From Synechococcus sp. CS-1330 (GTDB lineage Bacteria; Cyanobacteriota; Cyanobacteriia; PCC-6307; Cyanobiaceae), in contig JAHLYR010000054.1 of the NCBI GenBank assembly GCA_025128025.1, forward strand, positions 1-62,972: a stretch of 62,972 nt of DNA, written 5' to 3'. The position numbers and the translations under genes were made by a program. Shown in pieces: positions 1 to 8,578 of the stretch (positions within the stretch are counted from its first letter, which is position 1; each line of letters opens with the position of its first letter). The notes below the pieces were generated by a model. That model had not been told where the DNA came from. It saw nothing but the letters and a program-made list of their open reading frames with translations, and ran no database searches.

Positions 1-345
1 GGTCACGATCAACGCGCTGCTGGCGTCAACCGGAAGTGGTTTGGATCAATCCTCCACCCCCGGAAATCGAACATCAACCAGCTACATTTGCCATGGCTGC
101 CTGATCAGCAGCAGACACGTCATCTTTCCTGGCAGTCACCGGACGGGGGCTGCGATTACGTGAGTTTCCTGCCCGCCCAGGGACCTATTGGTGTGACCAC
201 AGTTGAGATGCGGGAAGGTAGCCACTTGCCACCCCAACTCCCCCTGCTCAAACACCGCAAGCGTTTGGGGGCTGAAGAGGCTGAGAGCTGCAGCCGTCGT
301 CTGCAACTCGAGGCTGGATTCCTCTCCTGTGAGCCCCTGTTTTAG
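1..345 (+). CDS. C-terminal end of an unidentified protein, cut by the window edge
   Basis: The frame is open from the first base to the TAG at 343-345, giving at least 114 residues with no start codon of its own, so this is the 3' end of a gene that begins outside the window. The visible part is hydrophilic, has no membrane segment and contains basic stretches (for example RKWF near the start and KHRKR further on). I do not recognise a family. A shorter reading that begins inside the window is possible, but nothing supports it over the truncated gene. It is followed by 67 bp of intergenic sequence before the next gene on the same strand. Confidence 0.45.
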   Translation, partial: GHDQRAAGVNRKWFGSILHPRKSNINQLHLPWLPDQQQTRHLSWQSPDGGCDYVSFLPAQGPIGVTTVEMREGSHLPPQLPLLKHRKRLGAEEAESCSRRLQLEAGFLSCEPLF

Positions 346-412
346 TCAAGCCTAGATACGCTGACTCAAGGGAACGTTTTGTGATCCCCTCTGTGCCGCT
401 ACGCGGCTTGTC

Positions 413-1090
413 ATGACTCAACGCTCCGACCAGTCATCACCGGCTGCCGACCCCTCTGGCCCTTACGAGCGGCTGGGCGTGCCTGCTGATGCTGGCTTCG
501 ACGAGGTGCAGGCGGCCAAATTGGCCCGGCTCGACGAGGTAGGGGACGACACGATGGCGCGCTCGCGAATCGAGGCTGCCTACGACGCTGTCTTGATGGA
601 GAGACTCAAAGAGCGTCAGCAGGGTCGTGTCAGTAGCGCGGCTAAGTCCGCCTCCCAGCGGGAGCAACTGGCGCCGCCGCCTCCCAAGCTGGCGGTTCCG
701 GCCCTGCCTCAGCTGCAGTTGCCCAGGGTTTCCGCCCCCCAGCTGAAGCTTCCTGGCTTGGCTCTAGCTACAGGTCGGGAGCTCTGGTTCCCCCTGGCCA
801 CATCAGGGGCTTTACTGCTCCTATTGCTGCTTGCTCCAGGCTTCCCTGCCGATCTGGTGTTGGCCGTTGCTACCGCAATGGCAGTTATCAACCTGCAGTG
901 GCGCAACCGCCGCTTCCTAGCGGCGGTTGGCTGGGGCTTCGCCCTTCTCTGCGCCGGATTGCTGGTGGGCGCGATTTTGGCCGGTGCTCTCTCCAGCTCC
1001 TTGCCGCTCGGGTTGCCATTAAGCCTGACCCAGGTGCAAAGCCTGCCGGCTCTGCTGCTGCTGTTGCTTGGGGCCCTGCTGATCGGTTGA
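413..1090 (+). CDS. CPP1-like (DUF3353) J-like membrane protein
   Basis: This 225-residue protein begins with a J-domain-like segment (PYERLGVPADAGFDEVQAAK, about residues 17-36, followed by a helix ending in AYDAVLMERLK). It lacks the HPD tripeptide needed to stimulate Hsp70. A Pro/Leu-rich linker follows, then three or four hydrophobic membrane segments from about residue 120 to the end. The layout matches the CPP1 family of cyanobacteria and plastids, where plant CPP1 acts as a holdase chaperone for protochlorophyllide oxidoreductase. A similar role here is inferred from family membership only. The ATG at 413 is the first start after the upstream stop. Confidence 0.75.
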   Translation: MTQRSDQSSPAADPSGPYERLGVPADAGFDEVQAAKLARLDEVGDDTMARSRIEAAYDAVLMERLKERQQGRVSSAAKSASQREQLAPPPPKLAVPALPQLQLPRVSAPQLKLPGLALATGRELWFPLATSGALLLLLLLAPGFPADLVLAVATAMAVINLQWRNRRFLAAVGWGFALLCAGLLVGAILAGALSSSLPLGLPLSLTQVQSLPALLLLLLGALLIG

Positions 1091-1150
1091 TTTAGTTAAT
1101 CACTTAACCAACTAATCGGTTGATTGTTGGATCAGCCCAGGGCTTGCTGC

Positions 1151-2068
1151 CTAAAGAACAGGGGCGAACTCTGCGATTAGTTCGCTAAGCTCCCCCGCCT
1201 CAACTGTGTAGATCTCATTGCAGAAGTGACAGGTAAGTTCGGCATGGCCGTCTTCGACCAGGATTGAGTTCAGTTCGGCGTGGCCAAGAAGCTTAAGGGC
1301 GCTGACGCTGCGCTCCCGGCTGCAGGGGCAGTGGAACCGCACCGGCGTACAGGCCTCAGCATCTTCCAGGGGCTGGGGATCGAGGTCTGGGAAAATATCT
1401 TCAAGCAAACTGTGTAGTTCGCCTTCGAAGTCGGCTAGTCGCTGGCTGAAGTGCTTCACTTCGCGGCAGCGCTCCTCGAGAAGGGCCACTAGGGCGGGTT
1501 CGCGGGCGGCCTTTGGCATCACCTGCACCAGTACGCCGCCACTGCAAAGCACGCCACTGTTGTCGAGCTGCTCGCCCACAAATACCGCTGAAGGGGTCTG
1601 CTCGGAGTGCAGCAGATAGGAGGCCAGATCTTCGCCGATGCCGCCGCTCACCAGCTCCACCGTTGAGCTGAAGGGCTCGCCTTCGCCCAGATCTCGCACC
1701 ACGTGCAGATAGCCGGTGCCGCAGGCGGTTTTGAAGTCCAAGTGGGCCAGGCCTTCTGAATCTTTCAGCAGCTCGAGCTCCAAGCCCGGGTAGCCCACAT
1801 GGCCGCGCACCGTGCCGTTGCGGCCCGCATCCACCATCAGGCCCTTCAGGGGGCCGTCTGAGGCGATGCGCAGGTTGACGCGTCCATGGGCCACCTTCAT
1901 CGAGCTGGCCAGCAGCAGCCCAGCCGTCATGGCGCGGCCCAGAAGGGCACTGGCTAGAAAAGAGAGGTGGTGGCGCTCCCTGGCGGTGCGGCTGGCCTGC
2001 GTAGTGCTGACCGCAACCATGCGTATGCCGCCGCCGGCGGCCGTGGCCCGGAGAAGTTGATCACTCAA
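1151..2068 (-). CDS. hslO: Redox-regulated chaperone Hsp33
   Basis: The 305-residue length and the C-terminal zinc-binding cysteines identify Hsp33. They are a CxC (HCPC) about 30 residues before a CxxC (CHFC), the switch that holds zinc when reduced and opens under oxidative stress to activate the ATP-independent holdase. The N-terminal part has the expected core ([26 protein letters not shown]). It is a cytosolic protein. The ATG overlaps the TGA of the upstream ABC ATPase gene by four bases (2065-2068), so the two are probably translationally coupled. Confidence 0.95.
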   Translation of the reverse strand: MSDQLLRATAAGGGIRMVAVSTTQASRTARERHHLSFLASALLGRAMTAGLLLASSMKVAHGRVNLRIASDGPLKGLMVDAGRNGTVRGHVGYPGLELELLKDSEGLAHLDFKTACGTGYLHVVRDLGEGEPFSSTVELVSGGIGEDLASYLLHSEQTPSAVFVGEQLDNSGVLCSGGVLVQVMPKAAREPALVALLEERCREVKHFSQRLADFEGELHSLLEDIFPDLDPQPLEDAEACTPVRFHCPCSRERSVSALKLLGHAELNSILVEDGHAELTCHFCNEIYTVEAGELSELIAEFAPVL

Positions 2069-2745
2069 GGCTGGTTTTCCTGGGATGTGGCCATCGTTGT
2101 AGCCATCGTAGGCAGTGCGCCGAGGGGTTCCAGCTGGCCCCGCTCCAGCCGCCAGCCGCCATCGATCACGCCGCGAAATAGCTCCGGCTCGTGGGTGACC
2201 ACCAGCACGGCCCGTTCCAGGGACAGGGCCGCCAACAGCTCCAGGATTTCGCCACGAACGGCCCAGTCGAGGCCTGCGGTGGGTTCATCCAGCAGCAGCA
2301 CCCGCGGGTTGCGCAGCAGCTGCACTGCCAAGGCCAGCCGCCTTTGCTGGCCGCCGCTCAGCTGCTCCGGCGCCTGCTGCAGTGACAACCCCTCCATACC
2401 CACCAGCCGCAGGGCTGCCTGGGCCTCTTCTGCCGTGAGCCTGCGGTGACCGAGCTTCAGCTCTTGCCCCACGCTGAGGCCGAGGAAATGGCGCTCCGGA
2501 AACTGAAAAACCAGGCCGCATAGCCAGCGCAGCTGGCGGCCATTGAGCTTCTGGCCTTCCCACAGCACCTGGCCGCTCGAGGGCTCGGCCAAGCCGCTGA
2601 TCACCTCCAGCAGGGTGGTTTTGCCACTGCCACTGCGACCGGCCACCAGGGAAGCGCGGCCCACGGCCAGGCTGAGGCTGACGCCGCAGAGCACCGGTGC
2701 CACCGCCGTGGCCGGTTGGTAGCTGACGTTGCGGAGCTCAAGCAT
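2065..2745 (-). CDS. ABC transporter ATP-binding protein
   Basis: A stand-alone ATPase domain of about 226 residues with Walker A ([10 protein letters not shown]), a Q-loop (FQFPERHF), the signature LSGGQQRR, Walker B with catalytic glutamate ([11 protein letters not shown]) and the H-loop (VTHEPE). The FQFPERHF and TAGLD elements resemble energy-coupling-factor type ATPases, but no permease lies nearby and the substrate is unknown. I chose the ATG at 2745 (MLELRNVSY), where homology to ABC domains begins. A longer reading upstream would overlap the divergent DUF3531 gene. It is coupled to hslO downstream. Confidence 0.85.
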   Translation of the reverse strand: MLELRNVSYQPATAVAPVLCGVSLSLAVGRASLVAGRSGSGKTTLLEVISGLAEPSSGQVLWEGQKLNGRQLRWLCGLVFQFPERHFLGLSVGQELKLGHRRLTAEEAQAALRLVGMEGLSLQQAPEQLSGGQQRRLALAVQLLRNPRVLLLDEPTAGLDWAVRGEILELLAALSLERAVLVVTHEPELFRGVIDGGWRLERGQLEPLGALPTMATTMATSQENQP

Positions 2746-2806
2746 GAACCCAGCATGCCGGCGGGCGTGTTTGATTGAGCCAGTTCTGTGCTGTAGCCAA
2801 TCCGCC

Positions 2807-3313
2807 ATGGAGGTGCGCTTTCGCGAATTCAATCCCTTCAACTGCTGGATCTGGATGCGTTTCCCCCACCCGGTGGGTTCGGGCGAACGCGGCTACCTGG
2901 AAACCGCCTTCGATAGTTGGTTTTACCTGGGCAAGCTGGGTGGCTTCAACGCCGAAAACCTTCAGGCCCACGAGGAGGGCGCGGAGCTGGGCTGGATGGC
3001 CTACAGGCACGAGGCGGCAGCCGGCGCCCTGCCAGCCCTGATGCACAACATGGGCCCGATGGAATATCAGGAGGAGTGGGCGCGCTGCTGGGTGGATCTC
3101 GGCACCAGTGATGCCATCGCACTCGATGTGTTGATCAATGCCCTGGGCCAACTCAACAACGACGTGCTCGAAATTGAGGAGTTGTTGGTTGGCGGCCTCA
3201 ATGAAGACTGGCCGATCGAAGAGCAGCCCGATGCTCTGTTCCCCGGCCTCGATGAGCTCGATGACGAAGAGGAAGACGAAGACGAAGACGAAGATCCTGA
3301 GCCCCGCGATTAA
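2807..3313 (+). CDS. DUF3531 family protein
   Basis: A protein of 168 residues starting MEVRFREFNPFNCWIW and ending in a strongly acidic tail (EEEDEDEDEDPEPRD). The Trp/Phe-rich N-terminus and the overall length match DUF3531, a family restricted to cyanobacteria and plastids whose function is not established. I selected the ATG at 2807 because the motif begins there; the longer frame would run into the divergent ABC gene. It lies 8 bp upstream of rsmE and is likely co-transcribed with it. Confidence 0.75.
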   Translation: MEVRFREFNPFNCWIWMRFPHPVGSGERGYLETAFDSWFYLGKLGGFNAENLQAHEEGAELGWMAYRHEAAAGALPALMHNMGPMEYQEEWARCWVDLGTSDAIALDVLINALGQLNNDVLEIEELLVGGLNEDWPIEEQPDALFPGLDELDDEEEDEDEDEDPEPRD

Positions 3314-3321
3314 GAAGCAGC

Positions 3322-4110
3322 GTGACCCGGGACCTTCGCCGCCTGCTGATTACCCCCGGCCGCTTGTCCGCCGGATCCTGTGCTGCTGGCGAGCTGGCGC
3401 TGGAGTGCCAGGAGCTCCACTACCTCACAAGGGTGCTGCGCTTGCGCCCCGGCGATCGGTTTGCGGTAGTAGACGGGGCAGGCAGGCTTTGGAGTGCTTT
3501 GTTAGGCCCTGCCGATCTGGCCGAACTTGAGCAGGCCTTTAGCTCCCCCTTGGCGTTTGAGCCGCCAGCGCCACAGCCGCTGCAGCTGGCGCTGGCCCTG
3601 CCGAAGCGCGATGCCGACGTGGTGTTGCGCATGGCCTGTGAACTAGGTATCGATCTGTTCATACCTCTGCAGGCCGAGCGCAGCGTCGCCGCCGACCCCC
3701 TGAAGCCGCAGCGAGCACAGGCCATCCTGCGAGAGGCGTTGGAGCAGTGCGAGCGCCTCTGGCAACCCCAGCTGGATTCGCTGCGGCCAGCTTCCGAGTT
3801 GTTGGGGGCGGGGCCGCCTGGGGGTTCATGTCGGGGGCTGCTTTGCACCACCAGGCGCCCGGGTATGCCCCTGCTCGCCCAGGCGCTGGAGCGCTTAGGG
3901 GGCCCACCTGGGGCTGGGGCCAGCGAGCCGCTCACTGTGGCGATTGGCCCGGAGGGGGGCTGGACTCCAGGGGAGGAAGCCTTAGCCCTGGCCCACGGCT
4001 GGCAAGCCGTGAGCTTGGGCAGCACGATCTTGCGTTGCAGCACCGCCGCAGTGACGGCAGCAGGGCTGCTCAGCCACTGGCGTGCCCTGCAGACTGGCGG
4101 GCCCAGCTGA
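3322..4110 (+). CDS. rsmE: 16S rRNA (uracil-1498-N3)-methyltransferase RsmE
   Basis: A SPOUT (trefoil-knot) methyltransferase of 262 residues. It has an N-terminal PUA-like region (YLTRVLRLRPGDRFAVVDG), then the knot with IGPEGGWTPGEE and LGSTILRCSTAAVTA, the SAM-binding signatures of RsmE. The enzyme methylates U1498 of 16S rRNA in the assembled 30S subunit. The start is GTG at 3322, 8 bp after the DUF3531 stop. The usual LGxRILRxETA is slightly altered to LGSTILRCSTA. Confidence 0.92.
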   Translation: MTRDLRRLLITPGRLSAGSCAAGELALECQELHYLTRVLRLRPGDRFAVVDGAGRLWSALLGPADLAELEQAFSSPLAFEPPAPQPLQLALALPKRDADVVLRMACELGIDLFIPLQAERSVAADPLKPQRAQAILREALEQCERLWQPQLDSLRPASELLGAGPPGGSCRGLLCTTRRPGMPLLAQALERLGGPPGAGASEPLTVAIGPEGGWTPGEEALALAHGWQAVSLGSTILRCSTAAVTAAGLLSHWRALQTGGPS

Positions 4111-4111
4111 G

Positions 4112-4510
4112 TTAGTTGCGGAACATGCCGGAGGCCATTGCCTTAAAGCCAGCCAGGTTGGCGCCGGCTAGGCGACGGCGGCTGGGCAGGGCGTTGGCCG
4201 GGTTGAGGCAGTCGGGGGCGAAGGTGGCGTTGCTGGGTGGGGGCAGGGCCTCCTGGGCGGCCCGCAATTCGGCGGCGATCGCTTCAGCCGTGGTGGCTGC
4301 CGAGCCTGCTGGAGCTGGGCTCGCTGGCGTTTCTGCGGCTGTCGCTGTGGCTGGACTGGACGGGCCAACGCCTACTTGGAAAGTTGCCGCTTGGCTGGCT
4401 TCCGGTTCGCTTGGATCGGGCTTGGCCTCGGCGATCGCCACCTGCGCTGGTGTGGCACCTTCGCTGCCCAGATCTAAGAAGAAGGAGGCCTTGCGGTTGA
4501 ACACCATCAC
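4112..4510 (-). CDS. Small Ala/Pro-rich protein of unknown function
   Basis: A frame of 132 residues beginning MMVFNRKASFFLDLG, with an Ala/Pro/Thr-rich low-complexity middle (about residues 45-90) and a more conserved-looking C-terminus (RRRLAGANLAGFKAMASGMF). It has no signal peptide or membrane segment. It ends one base after the convergent rsmE stop. The ordered N- and C-termini and the lack of any other gene in this gap support coding. I cannot assign a family or function. A second ATG one codon downstream is an equally good start. Confidence 0.6.
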   Translation of the reverse strand: MMVFNRKASFFLDLGSEGATPAQVAIAEAKPDPSEPEASQAATFQVGVGPSSPATATAAETPASPAPAGSAATTAEAIAAELRAAQEALPPPSNATFAPDCLNPANALPSRRRLAGANLAGFKAMASGMFRN

Positions 4511-4612
4511 GGCAGCAGCGTCGTATGGGGATTATCCGTTGCTGCGCTGCCCGGTGACGCTGCTGCCGCGCTGTGCAACACACTTTGTTGGCGCCGCTTG
4601 TGCCCTGTGCTG

Positions 4613-5386
4613 ATGCCTGCCCCGGCCCTTGTAGTGCCGGCCCTGCTCTCCCCCGCACTCGTCGCCCCCCAGACCTGGAGCCACTGGCTCTTGGCAGTGG
4701 CTCTCAATGCGGTGTTGATCTCCCTTGCCCAGCGCCTGCCCCTGCTCACCCGCGCTGGCTGGGTGCATGCCGGCATCCTCGGCAGCTTGCTGTGGGGTTG
4801 CCTCGGCCTGCGGGGCTGGCTGGCGGTGGTGATCTATCTGGCCCTGGGCTCCCTGGTAACGCGCCTGGGCTTTCGCACCAAGCAGGCGCGGGGATTGGCG
4901 GAGGCGCGCGGCGGGTTGCGCGGGCCGGAGAACGTTTGGGGCTCTGCCGCCACTGGCGCCCTCCTGGCTGGCGCCGCCGCCCTGGCGCCGACAGCGGCGC
5001 CGCTGCTGCTGGTTGGTTTTGCTGCCAGCTTCGCCGCCAAGTTGGCCGACACATTCGGCAGTGAAATCGGCAAGCGCTGGGGGCGCCACACGCTGCTGAT
5101 CACCACCTTGCGTCCGGTGCCCCCCGGCACTGAAGGGGCGATCAGCTTGGAGGGCACCGCCGCCAGCCTGGCGGGCAGTGCGCTGATGGCGGCCCTGATG
5201 CTTGCCCTGGGGCTGATGGCGGGCAGCGGCGCCTGGCTGCTGGTGACCCTGGTGGGACTGGCAGCCACCTTGATCGAAAGCTTGATCGGAGCCAGCGTCC
5301 AACAGCGTTGGGGCTGGCTCAGCAACGAGCTGGTGAACGGGCTTCAGACGGCGATTGCGGCGCTGCTGGCGATGGCGTTTTCCTGA
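4613..5386 (+). CDS. DUF92 family membrane protein (VTE6-like)
   Basis: About 257 residues with six or more hydrophobic segments. The conserved DUF92 region reads TRLGFRTKQARGLAE, then RGPENVWGSAATGALLAG, then ADTFGSEIGKRWG and PPGTEGAISLEGTAAS. Plant VTE6 in this family is a phytyl-phosphate kinase that recycles chlorophyll-derived phytol for tocopherol and phylloquinone synthesis, and a comparable role in a cyanobacterium is plausible. I use ATG 4613; a TTG at 4598 would add five residues. The 3' end overlaps the convergent sigma factor gene by 43 bp. Confidence 0.8.
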   Translation: MPAPALVVPALLSPALVAPQTWSHWLLAVALNAVLISLAQRLPLLTRAGWVHAGILGSLLWGCLGLRGWLAVVIYLALGSLVTRLGFRTKQARGLAEARGGLRGPENVWGSAATGALLAGAAALAPTAAPLLLVGFAASFAAKLADTFGSEIGKRWGRHTLLITTLRPVPPGTEGAISLEGTAASLAGSALMAALMLALGLMAGSGAWLLVTLVGLAATLIESLIGASVQQRWGWLSNELVNGLQTAIAALLAMAFS

Positions 5387-6249
5387 AGCCAGGCCAGTAG
5401 GGCCTCGCCACGCTGCCGGGCTTGGCGGCTGCTGAGCTTGAGCTCAAGGGCCAGCTCGCACCAGCCCAGACCCTCGATCCAGTGACCCAGCAGCAACCGC
5501 TGCTCGATGCCGCCCAGCCGGCCTAGCTGGGTCTGCAACCAGTGGGCCTCTAAAACCCTATTGCCAGCGGTCGAATCATCGTCTGGACCGTCGCCCGGAT
5601 CGTCGCCGGCGCTGGTTGCGGAACCGGCTGCCAGCTGGTCGAGCAGGGTGCCCGCCTGCTCGCTTTCGCCGCTGAGCGGGGCATCGAGACTGCGCACCTG
5701 CAGGGCCCGCTGCACTGCGCCGGCCTCCTCCAGTTGGGCGGTGCTGCAACCGAGCTCTGAGGCCAGCTCTGGGGCGGCAAGCGGTGCCAAGCCCTGGCCG
5801 CGGCGCTGCTCCTGTAGTCGCCGGGCCCGTTGCTGCAGCTCCCGCAGCCGCCGGGGGGTATGCAGCGGCTGGCCGTGGTCGCGGATGTCGTGAAGCATGG
5901 CGCCGCGGATGTAAGGCACCGCATAGCTGCTGAGATTGCAGGTTTGGCGCAGGTCGAAGGCCTCCACGGCCCGGATCAGCCCCAGGCAGCCTGCAGACAC
6001 GAGCTCATCAAAAGGTTGACCCGTTCGCTGGCTCTGGCGCTGGGCCACCATGCGCACCAGGGCCAGGTTGTGCTCCACCAGGGCGTTGCGCCACCAGAGC
6101 TTGGTTGCGGCGTCGGGGCTGGCGGCCATGGCCTCAAGCCAGCTGCGGTTGCGGGTGTGCAGCTGGGAGGGGCCCAGCTCGGCCTGGGCTGGATCGGCTT
6201 GGCCGCTGCGGCGCTGGCGGGCAGATGTTTTTGGGCAGGAGGTGGTCAT
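5344..6249 (-). CDS. Group 3 alternative sigma factor (sigma-70 family)
   Basis: A protein of 301 residues. Region 2 is clear at about residues 55-115 (LVEHNLALVRMVAQRQ, FDELVSAGCLGLIRAVEAFD, SYAVPYIRGAMLHDIRDHG). Weaker regions 3 and 4 follow; the C-terminal helix-turn-helix is around WCELALELKLSSRQARQRGE. The lack of region 1 and the short form place it with cyanobacterial group 3 (SigF-like) factors, which direct RNA polymerase to specialised promoters. I cannot assign the exact subgroup. The acidic linker near residues 215-230 is probably disordered. It overlaps the 3' end of the DUF92 gene. Confidence 0.85.
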   Translation of the reverse strand: MTTSCPKTSARQRRSGQADPAQAELGPSQLHTRNRSWLEAMAASPDAATKLWWRNALVEHNLALVRMVAQRQSQRTGQPFDELVSAGCLGLIRAVEAFDLRQTCNLSSYAVPYIRGAMLHDIRDHGQPLHTPRRLRELQQRARRLQEQRRGQGLAPLAAPELASELGCSTAQLEEAGAVQRALQVRSLDAPLSGESEQAGTLLDQLAAGSATSAGDDPGDGPDDDSTAGNRVLEAHWLQTQLGRLGGIEQRLLLGHWIEGLGWCELALELKLSSRQARQRGEALLAWLQENAIASSAAIAV

Positions 6250-6354
6250 GGGGCGGAGGCGTCGGTGTTTTTACCGTCGCCGCGGTGCCCATGCGGCTGG
6301 CTCCCCCAGGGCGGTGAAGCGCTCTCACCCGAATGGGTGATAAGACACCGCCGT

Positions 6355-7035
6355 TCAGTAGCCCAAGGGGGTGGGCTCTTGGCGCAGCTGCAGATCGGCC
6401 CAGTCCAAAAGGGCCGGCCAGGAGCGCACCCGTTCAAACACCCGGCGATGGCCCTCACTGTTGAGGTGCAGGCCGTCGTTGCTCAGCCATAGGGGCCAGT
6501 CGGAATCGGCCAGCAGCCCCTCCAGCAAGGGCAGGAACGGCACATTCGCCTCCAGGCAGGCCTCTTCCAGCAGGGCCTCGTAGCGACGGATGTCTGCCAG
6601 GGAATACCAGAGCACCCCGGCGTAGGGCATGGCGCTCTCCTCCACCGGGGTGAGGCCGATCACATGTACCGGAGCGATCTCCTTGGCCTTGCGCAGCAGC
6701 TGCTGCAAGCCAAACAAAAAGCCTTCGGCATCCAGTTGGGGCCGCCCATCGGGCCGTCCTACCCGGGCGGTGTCGTTGAGGCCTACCCCCAGCAGGACCC
6801 CCTGGGGCAGCTGGCGTCGCAGCTCACCACGGCAGCCAACCTCGCCGCTCAGGCGCGCTGCTAGCCGCTCCAGGCCATCGCCACGCACGCCGAGGTTGTA
6901 GAGCACCGGGCCGCTAGGCAGTTCCATCCAGTGGCGCCGCAGCCGCTCGCACCAGCCCCCTTCGAGGGGATCCCCCCAGCCGAAAACGCCGCTATCTCCA
7001 AGTGCCACCAGCTTCCTGGGGATGGCCATCACCAT
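6355..7035 (-). CDS. GDSL-type esterase/lipase (SGNH hydrolase)
   Basis: A 226-residue SGNH hydrolase. Block I is ALGDSGVFGWGD with the nucleophile serine, block II is LGVRGDG, block III is GVGLNDT (the GxND asparagine), and block V is DGLHLN with the catalytic Asp and His. No signal peptide is visible, so it is probably cytosolic. The substrate is unknown. Its 5' end overlaps the phnE 3' end by about 44 bp, making it the last gene of the phosphonate-type operon. A second ATG two codons in (MAIPRK) is an alternative start. Confidence 0.85.
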   Translation of the reverse strand: MVMAIPRKLVALGDSGVFGWGDPLEGGWCERLRRHWMELPSGPVLYNLGVRGDGLERLAARLSGEVGCRGELRRQLPQGVLLGVGLNDTARVGRPDGRPQLDAEGFLFGLQQLLRKAKEIAPVHVIGLTPVEESAMPYAGVLWYSLADIRRYEALLEEACLEANVPFLPLLEGLLADSDWPLWLSNDGLHLNSEGHRRVFERVRSWPALLDWADLQLRQEPTPLGY

Positions 7036-8578
7036 GGGGGGTCTCCAGCAGCCACTGGCGTGCGCGGTCGCTGAGATCTTCCCCCAGCAGGGTTAGCAGC
7101 GCATAGGCCAGCACCAGGGCCAGCAGTTGGTCGCCAGCAAACGAACTCATGGCCTCCAGCAGTTGGCTGCCCAGGCCCGTTGCCCCCACCAGACCCACCA
7201 CTACCGATTCACGCAGGATCACATCAGCCCGGTAGGCGCCATAAGCCAAGTAGGGCCGGGCCAGGCCGCTGAAGCGGCCGTAGAGCAGGGCAAGGCGCGG
7301 GCCCACCCCTGCGGTCAGCAGGGCCTGCTCCTGGTTGCCGCCACTGGTTTCAGCGGCTTCTAGGAGCAGGCGGCCGAGAATGCCCAGGTTGTGGAAGCCC
7401 AGGGCAAGGGCGCCTGTGAGCACCCCGGGCTGGAGCACAAACAGCAGCAACAGGGCCGTCAGCGGTGGCGGCCATAGCCGGCCCAGGGCCCACAGCCCCC
7501 GCACCAGCGCGCCCGCCGCCGGCCAGGGCGTCGCAAGCAGCAGCAGCAGCGGCGCCAACCCCACAGCTAGGGCAGCGGCTACCAAGGTGAGCAGCAGGGT
7601 GTTGCCGATCAGGCTCGGCCAGGGCAGGGCGGCCACGGCCCCCCAGTCGGCGGCGCCCAGCGGTGGCAGGCCTTGCCACTGCAACAAGGTGGCGGGCTGC
7701 ACCTCCAGGCGCCAGGCCACCAGCGCCAGCACGGGCAGCAGGGCCATTGCCACAGCCACCATCTCCTGGCCCTGGCTGCCCACCCCCCGCTGGCTCAGTC
7801 CCAGCCGTGCCGGCATGGCCCAGCGTCGCCGCAGCCAGCCCATTAGGGCTTCCAGCAGCAGCATCACCGCCAGCAACGCCCACAGGCCGCTCCAAAGCTC
7901 GTTGAAGGCCAGTGATTGCAGGGTGAGACGCAGCTCGGTGCCAAGCCCGCCCAGGCCGAATACTCCCAGCAGGGTGGCGCTGCGCAAGGCGCATTCGAGC
8001 CGGTAGCCGCTGTAGCTGATCACCTGGGGCAGCAGGGGCGGCCCCAGGGCCGTGAACAGGGCGGTTGGGGCGGGGCTGCCGCCGCAGCGCAGGGCCTCCA
8101 GGCTGGCGGTGGGAAGGGCATCCAGCAGGTCGCTGACCACCCGGGCTACCAGAGCTCCAAAGGGAATGGCGATTGCCACTACCGCCACCACTGGTTGCAG
8201 CCCGACCAGCTGCAGCAACAGCAGCCCCCAGAGCAGTTCGTGAATCGAGCGCGGTATGGCTAGGAGGCGGCGTATCCAGCTGGCTGGAGCGGCGCTGCCG
8301 TAGCAGGTGCGCCACACCACCCTTGAACTAGCGATTCCCAGCACCAAGCCCAGCACCAGACTGCCGGCCCAGCCCAATAGGGCCATGCCGGCTGTTACGG
8401 CTAGGCCGCCCAGCACCGAGCCCAGCACTATTGGATCAAGGGAAGGCCGCAGGGCTGCGGCAGCAAATTGCCCCACCAGCTCCCAGCCACCGCCATGGCT
8501 GATCCCCGGCAGCAACGCCAGCAGCGGCAGCACAATTAGGGCGGGCAGCAACACCCACAACGGCGCCGCTGGTCTCAT
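6992..8578 (-). CDS. phnE: Phosphonate/phosphite-type ABC transporter permease, fused double domain
   Basis: A 528-residue integral membrane protein with about twelve hydrophobic segments. Two PhnE-like halves lie in one chain, each with its own EAA-type coupling loop: EALRCGGSPAPTALFTALGP in the first half, and EAAETSGGNQEQALLTAGVG in the second. Each loop is followed by a glycine-rich LLGVFGLGGLG or VVGLVGATGLG segment. It would form the inner-membrane channel with the PhnC ATPase and PhnD binding protein. Its ATG overlaps the phnC TGA (8575-8578). Usual PhnE proteins are about half this length and act as dimers. Confidence 0.85.
   Translation of the reverse strand: MRPAAPLWVLLPALIVLPLLALLPGISHGGGWELVGQFAAAALRPSLDPIVLGSVLGGLAVTAGMALLGWAGSLVLGLVLGIASSRVVWRTCYGSAAPASWIRRLLAIPRSIHELLWGLLLLQLVGLQPVVAVVAIAIPFGALVARVVSDLLDALPTASLEALRCGGSPAPTALFTALGPPLLPQVISYSGYRLECALRSATLLGVFGLGGLGTELRLTLQSLAFNELWSGLWALLAVMLLLEALMGWLRRRWAMPARLGLSQRGVGSQGQEMVAVAMALLPVLALVAWRLEVQPATLLQWQGLPPLGAADWGAVAALPWPSLIGNTLLLTLVAAALAVGLAPLLLLLATPWPAAGALVRGLWALGRLWPPPLTALLLLFVLQPGVLTGALALGFHNLGILGRLLLEAAETSGGNQEQALLTAGVGPRLALLYGRFSGLARPYLAYGAYRADVILRESVVVGLVGATGLGSQLLEAMSSFAGDQLLALVLAYALLTLLGEDLSDRARQWLLETPHGDGHPQEAGGTWR

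Noticed and set aside
7350-8315. - strand open frame of 321 codons overlapping phnE
   Set aside because: It is a different reading frame of phnE with Ala/Gly/Pro/Arg-rich, non-globular composition.
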